A stretch of 64,000 nucleotides of DNA from JACOMS01 sp964352785 (GTDB lineage: Bacteria; Pseudomonadota; Alphaproteobacteria; Caulobacterales; Maricaulaceae). The stretch spans positions 95,432 through 159,431 of the forward strand of contig CAYGTI010000005.1 of assembly GCA_964352785.1 (NCBI GenBank). Direction: 5' to 3'. This document shows, piece after piece, positions 8,202 through 17,103 of the stretch. Below the pieces are notes generated by a model. It searched no databases. It had not been told where the DNA came from and saw nothing but the letters and a program-made list of their open reading frames with translations. How positions within the stretch are numbered: position 1 is the first letter of the stretch; the number at the start of each line of letters is the position of its first letter. Made by a program: the position numbers and the translations under genes.

Positions 8202-8207
8202 TATAAT
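8202..8207 (+). promoter_or_regulatory. Candidate -10 element for etfBA
   Basis: A perfect TATAAT hexamer lies 35 bases before the etfB start in a 142-base spacer after the adenosyltransferase gene. No convincing -35 hexamer stands 16-18 bases upstream, so activator dependence or chance is possible. Confidence 0.35.
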
Positions 8208-8242
8208 TGAACATAACAATCCCGTTTAAACCGGAGCACACC

Positions 8243-8992
8243 ATGAAAGTTCTCATCCCCGTCAAGCGCGTGCTTGACTATAACGTTAAGGCCCGCGTCA
8301 AAGCGGATGAAACCGGCGTTGATTTGTCTAATGTCAAAATGTCTATGAACCCGTTCGATGAAATTTCTGTCGAACAGGCCGTTCGTCTGCAAGAAGCTGG
8401 CACCGCCACCGAAACAGTGGTTGTTTCTATTGGCCCCGCAAAGGCCCAAGAAACCATCCGCACCGCGCTGGCCATGGGGATTGACCGCGGCGTGCATGTG
8501 CAAACAGATGAAGATTTGGAACCCCTTGCAGTTGCTAAAATCCTGAAAGGCGTCGTCGACGCTGAAGGATCGGAGTTGGTCATATTGGGTAAGCAGGCGA
8601 TTGATAATGATTTTGGCGCGACCGGGTCGATGCTCGCGGCGCTTCTGGGCTGGCCGCAAGCGACATTTGCCAACACTGTTGAAAAAGACGGCGACAGCCT
8701 GACTGTCGCCCGCGAAGTCGACGGCGGATTGCAGACCGTTAAAACGGCGCTTCCGGCGATCATTACAACAGATTTACGCTTAAACGAGCCGCGTTACGCA
8801 TCGCTCCCCAATATTATGAAAGCTAAAAGAAAGCCGATTGATGCGAAGTCTCCCGATGATTTCGGCGTCGATACAGCGCCGCGCCTCTCTGTTATTAAAG
8901 TAACGGAGCCGCCCGCGCGCAAAGCCGGCATAAAAGTCGAATCCGTTGAGGAACTTGTCAGCAAACTTAAAGACGAAGCGGGAGTGATCTAA
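8243..8992 (+). CDS. etfB: Electron transfer flavoprotein, beta subunit
   Basis: A 249-residue EtfB. The start MKVLIPVKRVLDYN, then MNPFDEISVEQAVRL and the GKQAIDNDFGATG nucleotide-binding (AMP) segment are typical of the alphaproteobacterial/mitochondrial type. With EtfA it carries electrons from acyl-CoA dehydrogenases to ETF:ubiquinone oxidoreductase. I chose the ATG at 8243 behind GGAGCA; an in-frame ATG at 8207 adds 12 unlikely residues. The TAA overlaps the etfA ATG by one base. Confidence 0.97.
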   Translation: MKVLIPVKRVLDYNVKARVKADETGVDLSNVKMSMNPFDEISVEQAVRLQEAGTATETVVVSIGPAKAQETIRTALAMGIDRGVHVQTDEDLEPLAVAKILKGVVDAEGSELVILGKQAIDNDFGATGSMLAALLGWPQATFANTVEKDGDSLTVAREVDGGLQTVKTALPAIITTDLRLNEPRYASLPNIMKAKRKPIDAKSPDDFGVDTAPRLSVIKVTEPPARKAGIKVESVEELVSKLKDEAGVI

Positions 8993-9918
8993 TGGCCATC
9001 CTAGTTGTTGCAGAACATGATAATGCGTCTCTCAAAGACGCGACACATAAAACGGTCACTGCCGCTATGGCGATGGGCGCAGACGTAGACGTCCTGGTTG
9101 CCGGAAACGGCGCATCGGCCGCCGCTGACGCAGCCGCAAAAATTGACGGTGTCCGCAAAGTCTTGCTCGCTGAAGATGCTTCGCTCGAGCATCATCTAGC
9201 CGAAGCCATGGAAGCCACGATTGTTCCTTTGATGGACGGCTATGACGCCATCCTCGCGCCCGATACTACGACCCACAAAAACTACATGCCGCGCGTCGCC
9301 GCCAAACTCGACGTCATGCAAATCAGCTCCGTCACAGGCGTTGAGAGCGCGGACACATTTGTTCGCCCGATTTATGCAGGTAATGCGATGGCTTACGTTA
9401 AGTCGTCCGACCCAAAAAAAGTTGTCACCGTACGCACGACAGCCTTTGCGGCGGCTGGCAATGGCGGCTCGGCCTCTGTTGAGACAGCCGCGACAGGCTC
9501 CGGTCCTTACAAGGCGGAATTTGTGTCCCAGGAATTGACAAAATCTGACCGTCCTGAACTGACGGCCGCGAAAATTGTCGTCTCAGGCGGACGCGGTGTT
9601 GGCTCAGCCGAGAATTTTGCGATCATTGAAAAGCTCGCGGACAAACTTGGGGCGGCTGTTGGCGCGTCGCGCGCCGCTGTTGATGCGGGTTACGTCCCGA
9701 ATGATTATCAAGTCGGCCAAACGGGTAAAGCCGTTGCCCCTGAACTCTATATTGCCATCGGCATTTCAGGCGCAATTCAACACCTGGCCGGCATGAAGGA
9801 CAGTAAAGTTATTGTTGCGATCAATAAAGACGAGGACGCGCCGATTTTCCAAGTCGCTGATTACGGACTTGTCGCCGACCTCTTCAAAGCCGTTCCTGAA
9901 CTGGAAGCCGCGCTTTAA
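8992..9918 (+). CDS. etfA: Electron transfer flavoprotein, alpha subunit
   Basis: A 308-residue EtfA. The N-terminal domain (about 1-185) carries a TTTHKNYMPRVAA-type segment. The C-terminal FAD-binding domain has SGGRGVGSAENF, VGASRAAVDAGYVPNDYQVGQTGK, then ISGAIQHLAGMKDS and INKDEDAPIF, all characteristic FAD contacts. It forms the EtfAB heterodimer with the upstream gene and shares its mRNA, which ends at the terminator just downstream. Confidence 0.97.
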   Translation: MAILVVAEHDNASLKDATHKTVTAAMAMGADVDVLVAGNGASAAADAAAKIDGVRKVLLAEDASLEHHLAEAMEATIVPLMDGYDAILAPDTTTHKNYMPRVAAKLDVMQISSVTGVESADTFVRPIYAGNAMAYVKSSDPKKVVTVRTTAFAAAGNGGSASVETAATGSGPYKAEFVSQELTKSDRPELTAAKIVVSGGRGVGSAENFAIIEKLADKLGAAVGASRAAVDAGYVPNDYQVGQTGKAVAPELYIAIGISGAIQHLAGMKDSKVIVAINKDEDAPIFQVADYGLVADLFKAVPELEAAL

Positions 9919-9943
9919 TTTAAAACAACATTTCTAGTGTATG

Positions 9944-9969
9944 AACCCGGCCCTTGCGCCGGGTTTTTT
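9944..9969 (+). terminator. Rho-independent terminator after etfA
   Basis: A perfect 8-bp stem (AACCCGGC / GCCGGGTT) with a 6-base loop is followed by a run of T. It starts 26 bases after the etfA stop, at the end of the rightward operon and facing the leftward zntB-like gene. Confidence 0.88.
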
Positions 9970-9987
9970 GTGCCGTCAATCACGCAG

Positions 9988-10953
9988 CTAAATCCACTTC
10001 ACCAGCTTAAACACAAGAAACTGAGTGACGCCGCATACGGCCACGATACCTGTTACAAACCAAAAGCCCATAGCGTTATCGACCCACGGCATACCGCCCA
10101 CATTTATGCCCATCATCCCAGAAATGAGCCCTAACGGCAAAAACACAGCCGCAACGACAGACAGGATCATCATATTTTGGTTCATCGTCTCGGCCCGGTG
10201 ATCAGTCAGGTGATCGCGAATGACTGTGCAGCGCTCGCGTAGTGTATCCAGCTCTTCGGTTATACGGGTGGCTTGGTCGGCCGCGCTACGCATGGCGAGG
10301 CGATCTCGTTCTGTGATCCATTTCAAGCTTTGCAAAGTAAAGCTATTCAGCGCGTCGCGCTGTGGTGATAAATAGCGGCGAAGTGAAATTATATCGCGCC
10401 TTAAAGACGCTAAAACAGAACGATCTAACTCTTCGATGTCCGTATCACCAATATGCTCCAAATTATCCACTTTTTCGGATAATTCTGTGATCGTTGGGGT
10501 CATGCGTTCTGTGATTAAAAGCGCAAACAATGCCAGAAAAGCGCCTGTTGTGGGCGGCGCCTCTGCCGTATCGAGATGATTGGCAATATCCGATATCGCC
10601 TTAAGCGGTCTTCGCTCAATAGACACGATACGTTTTTCTTCAACAACGAACCTGATACCGATCATGTCGGTGACATGGCTGCCCTCATTGAGGTTCACGC
10701 CGCGCAGGTTTATCAAAAGACATCCATCATGGGTGATGGTCCGCGGGCGCGAGTCTGCCGCGAGCATGGTGTCCGTCGCCAAACTGTCAATCTTAGGGTC
10801 TTCCACCAGCCACTGCTTAGTGGCAGGGTCCCGCGCGTCCAAATGTACCCATGTATAGGCGGTTTTAGGGGTCACTTTGGCGTTGCTATTTGCTGCAATG
10901 CGGGTGGCCTGACCTGATATTGAGACATGCCAATGCTGTAAAATTGTACTCAC
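9988..10953 (-). CDS. zntB: CorA-family divalent metal transporter, ZntB-like
   Basis: A 321-residue CorA/ZntB-family membrane protein. A long cytoplasmic N-terminal domain contains heptad-rich helices (NLEHIGDTDIEELDRSVLASL and following). Two C-terminal membrane helices flank the pore-mouth motif G-M-M-G-I-N-V-G-G-M-P. The GxN signature with a GGMP-type loop fits ZntB zinc transporters better than CorA magnesium channels, but the metal is not certain. It stands 8 bases downstream of the pabBC stop, so it may be the last gene of the leftward pxp-pab transcript. Confidence 0.85.
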   Translation of the reverse strand: MSTILQHWHVSISGQATRIAANSNAKVTPKTAYTWVHLDARDPATKQWLVEDPKIDSLATDTMLAADSRPRTITHDGCLLINLRGVNLNEGSHVTDMIGIRFVVEEKRIVSIERRPLKAISDIANHLDTAEAPPTTGAFLALFALLITERMTPTITELSEKVDNLEHIGDTDIEELDRSVLASLRRDIISLRRYLSPQRDALNSFTLQSLKWITERDRLAMRSAADQATRITEELDTLRERCTVIRDHLTDHRAETMNQNMMILSVVAAVFLPLGLISGMMGINVGGMPWVDNAMGFWFVTGIVAVCGVTQFLVFKLVKWI

Positions 10954-10961
10954 GTTTTATC

Positions 10962-12710
10962 CTAATGCCGCTGCGTATCTGTTAGCTCTACAGCAATTAA
11001 TCCGCGAAGGGAATTACCCACGTAGATACGGCCCGCAGAGATTAAGTCACTGAGCGTCAGATGTGCCTCTTGGGCCTGCCCGCTTTCAATCATCTCTTCG
11101 CGCAAAATGCCCGGCAACAGCCCGCAGGACAAAGGCGGAGTATAAAGCTGATCGACCTTTTGCACAAAAACCGAGGTGAACGAGCCTTCGCATAATTCGT
11201 CCTTATCATTAAAAAACAAAACCTCATCACACCCGGTTATCGCGGCTATGCGCCGCCGCTGCCCGTCATAAAACCCGCGGGCGCTGATCTTGTGCGCGGT
11301 CTCTTGCACATTCAATGTGAGCGCAGGACAGCATAGCGAAACTTTCCACTTAGACATAACAGGTTGAAACTCGCAGGTTTCACACGTCAAAGTCCCTTCC
11401 GCTGTCAAGACCATCCGGACGCGCTGCGGAGTGCTTTCCGCTATACTCTCTAAAGCGCGCGTAAACTCTGCTTTGGGGAAAGGGTAATCAAGCGCCGCCG
11501 CGCTGCGCGCCATGCGGGCCATGTGCCGCCCCGCGCGCAATCCTCCAGCCTCCGGCACCCAGCGAAGTGTCTCAATCAGGTTCGCCCCGGGCGCCGCTAG
11601 AACCTTCGCTTTGAGCAGACATTCTGCGTATTCGTCTTTCGCGCGGCTATCGAGCACCAAGCCGCTACCGACATTATAAACGGCGCGGCCCGCATTGAGG
11701 GTCAAGGTTCGAATCGCCACATTAAAGCAAGCCTCGCCACCCGGATCCATATATCCGATTGCACCGCAATAGGCCCCGCGCGGCCCATCCTCAAGTTCAT
11801 TGATAATTTCCATGGCTCTGATTTTCGGTGCGCCGGTGATAGAGCCACACGGGAAGAGGCTCCTAAAAACATCTGTGATGTCGACATTTCTGTTGAGGTT
11901 TGCCGTCACGTGTGAGGTCATTTGGTGTAAGGTAGGATAAGTTTCGAGCGCAAAAAGCTCGGGGACTTTGACAGTACCCGGCATCGAAATACGCGAGAGA
12001 TCATTACGCAGCAAATCAACAATCATCAGGTTTTCAGCTTGGGATTTGGCGTCCGCGCGCATAGCTTGGCGCTGGGCTTCATCTTGAACCGGGTCCGCTT
12101 GACGACGGGCCGTGCCCTTCATCGGTCGCATCTCGATTTTTTGCCCGGTCGTTTTGAAGAATAATTCCGGAGACAAAGAGATAATGTCAGGGCCACCCAG
12201 ACTAACAACACCGCCATAGCCGCCCGGCTGACGCCGCCGCAACGCCGCATATAAATCTAGCGCAGATCCTTCATATGTCCCAATCAGAGGAAATGTCAGA
12301 TTAATTTGATAAACATCTCCGGCTTTAATATACTCAATTACTTGGTTAAAACGCGCTGTGTAGGCGGCCTCGTGCCACTCTGGAGACAGACTCAAGGACG
12401 CAAGAGGATTAGCTCTGAGCGGCGCGTCACTGATTGCGGTCTGAAATCCCTCAAATACACCAAACTGCAGCAGCGGAACAGCCCGGGCCTGCGGCATCAA
12501 GCCCGCAAGTTTTGGCTCTAAAACGTAGCCAAGCTCATATGCGGCATATCCAGCAAGATGATAGCCTTGACCGTGGTAATCCATAATCTCATTTAAAGCC
12601 GAAGGCACTTCATCCGGCGTGTTCGCCTGAATAATATGCAAAGGCATTTCATACCACCGCGCGGACGGCGCGATTTGATCATCCAGCAAAATATAAGGGG
12701 CTTGGTTCAC
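10962..12710 (-). CDS. pabB: Fused aminodeoxychorismate synthase component I / 4-amino-4-deoxychorismate lyase
   Basis: A 582-residue bifunctional folate-pathway enzyme. Residues about 1-345 are a chorismate-binding PabB domain (MKGTARR, CGSITGAPK, GAYCGAIGYMDPGG). About 350-582 is a class IV aminotransferase-fold PabC domain, with the presumed PLP lysine in HKISARGFYD and the GSFTSVFV and GLLPGILREE motifs. Together they convert chorismate plus ammonia to 4-aminobenzoate; the PabA glutaminase is not in this window. The start appears to be GTG, 6 bases after pxpC. Linkage to 5-oxoprolinase genes is probably co-transcription rather than a shared pathway. Confidence 0.93.
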   Translation of the reverse strand: MNQAPYILLDDQIAPSARWYEMPLHIIQANTPDEVPSALNEIMDYHGQGYHLAGYAAYELGYVLEPKLAGLMPQARAVPLLQFGVFEGFQTAISDAPLRANPLASLSLSPEWHEAAYTARFNQVIEYIKAGDVYQINLTFPLIGTYEGSALDLYAALRRRQPGGYGGVVSLGGPDIISLSPELFFKTTGQKIEMRPMKGTARRQADPVQDEAQRQAMRADAKSQAENLMIVDLLRNDLSRISMPGTVKVPELFALETYPTLHQMTSHVTANLNRNVDITDVFRSLFPCGSITGAPKIRAMEIINELEDGPRGAYCGAIGYMDPGGEACFNVAIRTLTLNAGRAVYNVGSGLVLDSRAKDEYAECLLKAKVLAAPGANLIETLRWVPEAGGLRAGRHMARMARSAAALDYPFPKAEFTRALESIAESTPQRVRMVLTAEGTLTCETCEFQPVMSKWKVSLCCPALTLNVQETAHKISARGFYDGQRRRIAAITGCDEVLFFNDKDELCEGSFTSVFVQKVDQLYTPPLSCGLLPGILREEMIESGQAQEAHLTLSDLISAGRIYVGNSLRGLIAVELTDTQRH

Positions 12711-12716
12711 CTGCGT

Positions 12717-13649
12717 TTAAAACTCAAAACCGTCCATTAAACCGCCGTAAAAAGCATTTCGACGCTTGAGGATTTGGGGCGGATCATCAGCAAAACTGCG
12801 CTGAAAACTGATCATGGTTCCGGGGCCCACTTGCCCCATGATCCAGTGGTCTGGCTGTATTATTTGGACCACGCGCGCATAACCGCCCGTACAGTGTCCA
12901 TCAACAAGTGACAAAATTGGCCGTCCATCAGGCGGCACTTGCAATGTCCCCGGAAGCATCGGCCCGCTTGTCATTGAGTCCAGCCCTTCAAGATCAAGCC
13001 GGTCTCCCTTGAGGCGCGCGCCCATACGGTCTGTTTGCGCCGTGGCGTGATAAGGACTAATAAAAAGATGCCGTTGTCCGGCCAGTGTCAGGTTTTCAAA
13101 CTCCGGGCCGGGCCGGGCGCGCAATACGGCATGGTTCGAGATACGGGGCATATACCCTTGCGGAATAGCGCGCCGCTCACCAATATTTTTACCCGCTGTA
13201 AGACGGTCGCCCGTCATGAGGTTTCGCCCGTCAAAGCCGCCAATATTGGCAGGCGCATAAGTCGAGACACTGCCCAGAAACCGCTCTCCGGAAAACCCAC
13301 CGGAAACAGCGAGATAAGCCCGGCAGCCCTGACGCGCAAAACTTAGGGTTAAAATATCCCCGGCCTTGACCGTCGTCGCCGCAAAATTATTAACATTCTG
13401 GCCATTGATCTGCGCCCACATTTCCGCGCCAGCCAGAGCGATAGTTTTGTCAGAATGGAATCTGAAATGCTGACCGCCGAGCGTGCATTCGAGCGCGGGC
13501 GTATCCCACGGGTTTCCGGCCATCCAATTTGCTAAGCCATAACTCAGTTTATCCGCCGCGCCGCTGCCGGGAATGCCAAGGTGCCTATGGCCCGGACGGC
13601 CGGCGTCTTGGAGGCTGACGCGCGTCCCGGACTGAATGATCTCAATCAT
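12717..13649 (-). CDS. pxpC: 5-oxoprolinase subunit C (KipA-like)
   Basis: A biotin-dependent carboxyltransferase-like (KipA/AHS2) protein of about 310 residues. The start MIEIIQSGTRVSLQDAGRPG and the later GYMPRI, RARPGPEF and QVGPGTMISF segments fit PxpC. With PxpA and PxpB it performs ATP-dependent ring opening of 5-oxoproline to glutamate. I chose the ATG at 13649 because the family N-terminus begins there; an ATG at 13661 adds four residues. It overlaps pxpB by 8 bases. Confidence 0.92.
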   Translation of the reverse strand: MIEIIQSGTRVSLQDAGRPGHRHLGIPGSGAADKLSYGLANWMAGNPWDTPALECTLGGQHFRFHSDKTIALAGAEMWAQINGQNVNNFAATTVKAGDILTLSFARQGCRAYLAVSGGFSGERFLGSVSTYAPANIGGFDGRNLMTGDRLTAGKNIGERRAIPQGYMPRISNHAVLRARPGPEFENLTLAGQRHLFISPYHATAQTDRMGARLKGDRLDLEGLDSMTSGPMLPGTLQVPPDGRPILSLVDGHCTGGYARVVQIIQPDHWIMGQVGPGTMISFQRSFADDPPQILKRRNAFYGGLMDGFEF

Positions 13650-14316
13650 TAAATTTCTCATGATCTATTGGTACAAATTTCACCCTATCACCTGCCGCGA
13701 GCAAAAATGGCTGATCGCGCTGTTTATCAAACATGCGGCGCGGGGTACGGCCAATAATTTGCCACCCGCCCGGACTATCCAGACCGTATATCCCCGTTTG
13801 CCACCCCGCTATACCGACAGATCCCGCCGGGACGTGCGCCCGCGGCGCAACATGGCGAGGGTGACGCAGCGCCTTTGGCGCAGCAGACAAAAAGGCAAAA
13901 CCAGGAATAAAGCCCATCATACAGACACGGTACGTTTCACTGTTGTGCCGGGCAACAACCTGCTCTTCGCTCAGACCGCTTGATGTCATAATCGCGGTCA
14001 TATCCGGGCCAAACTCCCCGCCATATGCGACAGGAATTTCAACGGTTTTTCCTGCAGAGTTAGCTGGATGGTTCGATTGCGCGACTTGACCTTCGAGCCG
14101 TGAGCGCGCGGCCTCGAAAGATGTTTTTACGGGATTAAACGCTACAAGAATAGAATCATATCCGCTGACCACCTCCCGCCAGTTTCCGCTGGCGCGAAGC
14201 ATTTCGGCTAGGCTTTGAACACGGTCGCACACTACTGCGTCATAGGTTTTCACCGGGTAATGGATTAAGAGCGCGCCGTCGCCATAAGATACAATTTGGG
14301 GAGACATATCAGGCAT
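13642..14316 (-). CDS. pxpB: 5-oxoprolinase subunit B (KipI-like)
   Basis: A KipI/AHS1-domain protein of about 224 residues. Diagnostic segments are YGDGALLIHY near the N-terminus and the cyclophilin-like core with PVAYGGEFGPDM, GFIPGFAFL, HPRHVAPRAHVPAGSVGIAG and SPGGWQIIGRTP. It is a subunit of the PxpABC 5-oxoprolinase. Alternative starts exist: TTG 14322, ATG 14316, ATG 14307. The 14316 ATG, overlapping pxpA by 8 bases, is the plausible compromise. It overlaps pxpC at the other end. Confidence 0.92.
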   Translation of the reverse strand: MPDMSPQIVSYGDGALLIHYPVKTYDAVVCDRVQSLAEMLRASGNWREVVSGYDSILVAFNPVKTSFEAARSRLEGQVAQSNHPANSAGKTVEIPVAYGGEFGPDMTAIMTSSGLSEEQVVARHNSETYRVCMMGFIPGFAFLSAAPKALRHPRHVAPRAHVPAGSVGIAGWQTGIYGLDSPGGWQIIGRTPRRMFDKQRDQPFLLAAGDRVKFVPIDHEKFND

Positions 14317-15085
14317 TGACAAACGCTTTTATCTCAAATCCCGCCGCTTCAATTGTTTTGCGGGCCAGCCGTGCCGTTTCAACAGATCCCGAGCTATCGC
14401 CATGCAGGCAGAGGCTTTGCGCGTTAATTGACAGTATTTTCCCGGATGCTGTCGTTACGCTTCCGGCCTCTACTAATGATCTCGCTTGCGACATGCGCTT
14501 GTCTTGATCCCTGATCACCGCGCCGTTGATAGAACGGCTTTGCAGGTGTCCATCATCCGTGTAGCGCCGGTCAATAAATCCCTCAGCGATAAATGCGAGA
14601 CCGTGAGCTTTGGCCGCCACGCCCATTTCAGAGTTCGGTCCGCCCATAAATATAAAATCAGGTGAGATATCTTTGATGACGCCCGCGATTAAGTCTGCAT
14701 GCGCCCGGCTTTTAACCGCATCATTATAAAGCGCCCCGTGGGGTTTTACGTATGCAATCTGCGCACCCACATCCGCCGCAATCTCAGCAAGACGTATAAT
14801 TTGTTCCGTCAGGCTGGCGCGAAGCGCGTGTGCGAAGACAGGGCTATCAAGAGGCATAGATTTACGGCCAAAATTATGCGGGTCCGGATAACCAGGGTGC
14901 GCGCCAATAACAACACCGCGCGCTTTGGCGGCCTTCACAGTGCGGAGCATGCTATCATCATTACCCGCATGGCCCCCGCACGCAATGTTGGCAGAACTCA
15001 CATAGCGAAGAATTTCAACCTCGGAGCGCTCCCAGTCCGGGGTCTCTGCTTCGCCAATATCTGCATTTAGATCTATTGTTTTCAC
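14309..15085 (-). CDS. pxpA: 5-oxoprolinase subunit A (LamB/YcsF family)
   Basis: A 258-residue LamB/YcsF-family protein. The N-terminus IDLNADIGE, then SSANIACGGHAGND, GAHPGYPDPHNFGR, YVKPHGALYND and CLHGDSSGSV are the conserved active-site strands. The start is GTG. It is the first gene of the leftward pxpA-pxpB-pxpC-pabBC run. A TauE-like permease reads away from it on the other strand, with about 60 bases between the start codons. Confidence 0.94.
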   Translation of the reverse strand: MKTIDLNADIGEAETPDWERSEVEILRYVSSANIACGGHAGNDDSMLRTVKAAKARGVVIGAHPGYPDPHNFGRKSMPLDSPVFAHALRASLTEQIIRLAEIAADVGAQIAYVKPHGALYNDAVKSRAHADLIAGVIKDISPDFIFMGGPNSEMGVAAKAHGLAFIAEGFIDRRYTDDGHLQSRSINGAVIRDQDKRMSQARSLVEAGSVTTASGKILSINAQSLCLHGDSSGSVETARLARKTIEAAGFEIKAFVNA

Positions 15086-15146
15086 GTTGCCTTCTTACCG
15101 CCTATTTACAGGATTGAAAATTCTAAATGAGGTGCCATACACAGCC

Positions 15147-15893
15147 ATGATTGAAAGTCCTCTGTTTTGGATCATGGCTATTATCGCTGTAATTGTCACT
15201 GGAATTTCCAAGGGCGGCTTTGGCGGACTTGGGCTGCTGGCTGTACCGCTCATGTCGCTGTCCATCTCTCCGTTGCAGGCGGCGGGTATTATGCTGCCGA
15301 TCTTGATTGTGATGGATTGGATCGGCGTGTGGTCTTACCGCAAAACATGGGACAAGCGTTTATTGATGTTGATGTTGCCCGCCGCGCTGATCGGAATAGG
15401 GGCCGGATGGTCGCTCGCCCGTTTTGTCAACGAAGATATGGTTCTGGCTTGCGTCGGGATAATTGCGATTACATTTGCGGCTTATAGCTTTCTAAAGTCT
15501 CAAACGGCGATTCCAAAATTTGCCAAGAAAAAGAGCGTGGGAGTTTTTGCCGGAATTGTTGCGGGCTTCACCAGCTTTGTCGCCCATGCTGGCGGCCCGC
15601 CCTTTCAAGCCTATGCCATTCCGCAAAACTTAGAGAAGCAAATATATGCCGGAACAGCCGTTATGTTTTTCACTGTTGTCAATGCTGCGAAAATTATTCC
15701 CTATGCGGCGCTAGGTCAGTTTGATAAAACGAACCTGACCACCTCTTTGGTGCTAATCCCGCTCGCCCCCATCGGAGTTTTGACCGGCGTTTGGCTTGTC
15801 AAACGGGTTCCTCAAAAGACATTCTATAATATTCTTTATGTGATTATTTTTGCCGTTGGCGTCAAACTTCTCTGGGATGTGTGGGGCGGATAA
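15147..15893 (+). CDS. TauE/SafE-family sulfite/organosulfonate exporter-like permease
   Basis: A roughly 248-residue membrane protein with about eight predicted helices. The family signature is near the start: GISKGGFGGLGLLAVPLMS. The second half repeats it, with FTSFVAHAGGPPFQAYAIP. TauE/SafE proteins move sulfite, sulfoacetate or other organic anions across the inner membrane; the substrate here is unknown. I chose the ATG at 15147 after TGAGGTG; an in-frame TTG at 15087 would give an atypical 20-residue extension. Confidence 0.88.
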   Translation: MIESPLFWIMAIIAVIVTGISKGGFGGLGLLAVPLMSLSISPLQAAGIMLPILIVMDWIGVWSYRKTWDKRLLMLMLPAALIGIGAGWSLARFVNEDMVLACVGIIAITFAAYSFLKSQTAIPKFAKKKSVGVFAGIVAGFTSFVAHAGGPPFQAYAIPQNLEKQIYAGTAVMFFTVVNAAKIIPYAALGQFDKTNLTTSLVLIPLAPIGVLTGVWLVKRVPQKTFYNILYVIIFAVGVKLLWDVWGG

Positions 15894-15912
15894 ACCGGGA
15901 GCCCGCTAGCCC

Positions 15913-17091
15913 TTAGCAATACGTGCCCGCCGCCATACCGCTCGCCCACGCCCATTGAAAATTATGCCCGCCCAAATGACCTGTCACGTCCACAACCTCG
16001 CCGATAAAATAGAGCCCCGGAACGGCTTTCGTTTCCATGGTTTTGGACGATAAATGCCGCGTATCCACGCCCCCTTTTGTAACCTCAGCGGTGCGAAACC
16101 CTTCGGTGCCCGCAGGTTTGACGAACCATTCATTGATTTGAAGTGCAATGTTTTTAAGAGCCGCATTGCTCATATCCGCAAGCCGTTCATGTGGAAATTG
16201 CGTCAAAATATGGGCCACCAAACGCTGCGGCAAATATTGCGCAAGCCATGTTTTTGGGTGCAGACGCGGACTTTCTGTGCGCGCCGTCTTTAGCGCGCTG
16301 AAGATATCCACATCCGGTGCCAAGTTCAGCGTGATTGGCTCGCCCGGTGACCAATAAGAACTGATCTGCAAAATCGCGGGGCCGGACAGCCCTCTGTGTG
16401 TAAACAACAACGCCTCATCAAAGCTTGTTTTTCCGTGAACGGCGCGGGCATCAACGCTAACACCCGAGAGGGCTTTAAGCGGCTCTTTCAAGGCATCTGT
16501 GAAAGTGAGCGGTACAAGAGCGGGCACAGGGTCAATTACAGAGAGGCCAAACTGCTCGGCAATTTTATAGCCATAATTGCTCGCCCCCATTTTAGGGATA
16601 GATGGCCCGCCGCAGGCGATGATCACAGATGCCGCATTTAAAGACTGACGGTTTGTCGTGACCACGAATCCTTCTTCAAATTTCTTGATGTCTAAAATTT
16701 CGGTTCCAAGCCAGATATCATTACCCGCCGCAGTACACTCAGAAAGCAACATATCAATGATCTCTTGCGAGCGCCCATCACAGAAAAGTTGCCCTTTGGT
16801 CTTCTCGTGCCAAGCAATCCCGTAGCGCTCAACAAGGGCAATGAAGTCTTGCGGCGTGTAACGTGATAAAGCCGACTTACAAAAATGCGGACTTTGCGAG
16901 ATAAAGTTTTTTGGCCCACAATGTATGTTCGTAAAATTACATCGCCCGCCGCCGGAAATACGAATTTTCTCGCCCGCTTTTTTGGCGTGATCCAACAACA
17001 AGACCTTGCGCCCCCTCGCGCCTGCCGCCGCGCCGCACATCATACCCGCCGCGCCAGCTCCAATAATGATCACATCATATTCAGATGACAT
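15913..17091 (-). CDS. HI0933/YhiN-family flavoprotein
   Basis: A 392-residue FAD-dependent oxidoreductase. The N-terminal dinucleotide-binding motif is IIGAGAAGMMCGAAAGARG, followed by the family signature KIRISGGGRCNFTN. Near the C-terminus are TKGGVDTRHLSSKTME, GLYFIGEVVDVTGHLGG and the terminal FQWAWASG. The family (HI0933, YhiN, BaiN-like) is widespread and poorly characterised. Convergent with the permease gene; the Nudix gene lies 12 bases upstream on the same strand. Confidence 0.92.
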   Translation of the reverse strand: MSSEYDVIIIGAGAAGMMCGAAAGARGRKVLLLDHAKKAGEKIRISGGGRCNFTNIHCGPKNFISQSPHFCKSALSRYTPQDFIALVERYGIAWHEKTKGQLFCDGRSQEIIDMLLSECTAAGNDIWLGTEILDIKKFEEGFVVTTNRQSLNAASVIIACGGPSIPKMGASNYGYKIAEQFGLSVIDPVPALVPLTFTDALKEPLKALSGVSVDARAVHGKTSFDEALLFTHRGLSGPAILQISSYWSPGEPITLNLAPDVDIFSALKTARTESPRLHPKTWLAQYLPQRLVAHILTQFPHERLADMSNAALKNIALQINEWFVKPAGTEGFRTAEVTKGGVDTRHLSSKTMETKAVPGLYFIGEVVDVTGHLGGHNFQWAWASGMAAGTYC

Positions 17092-17103
17092 ATAAGGCCG
17101 CGA

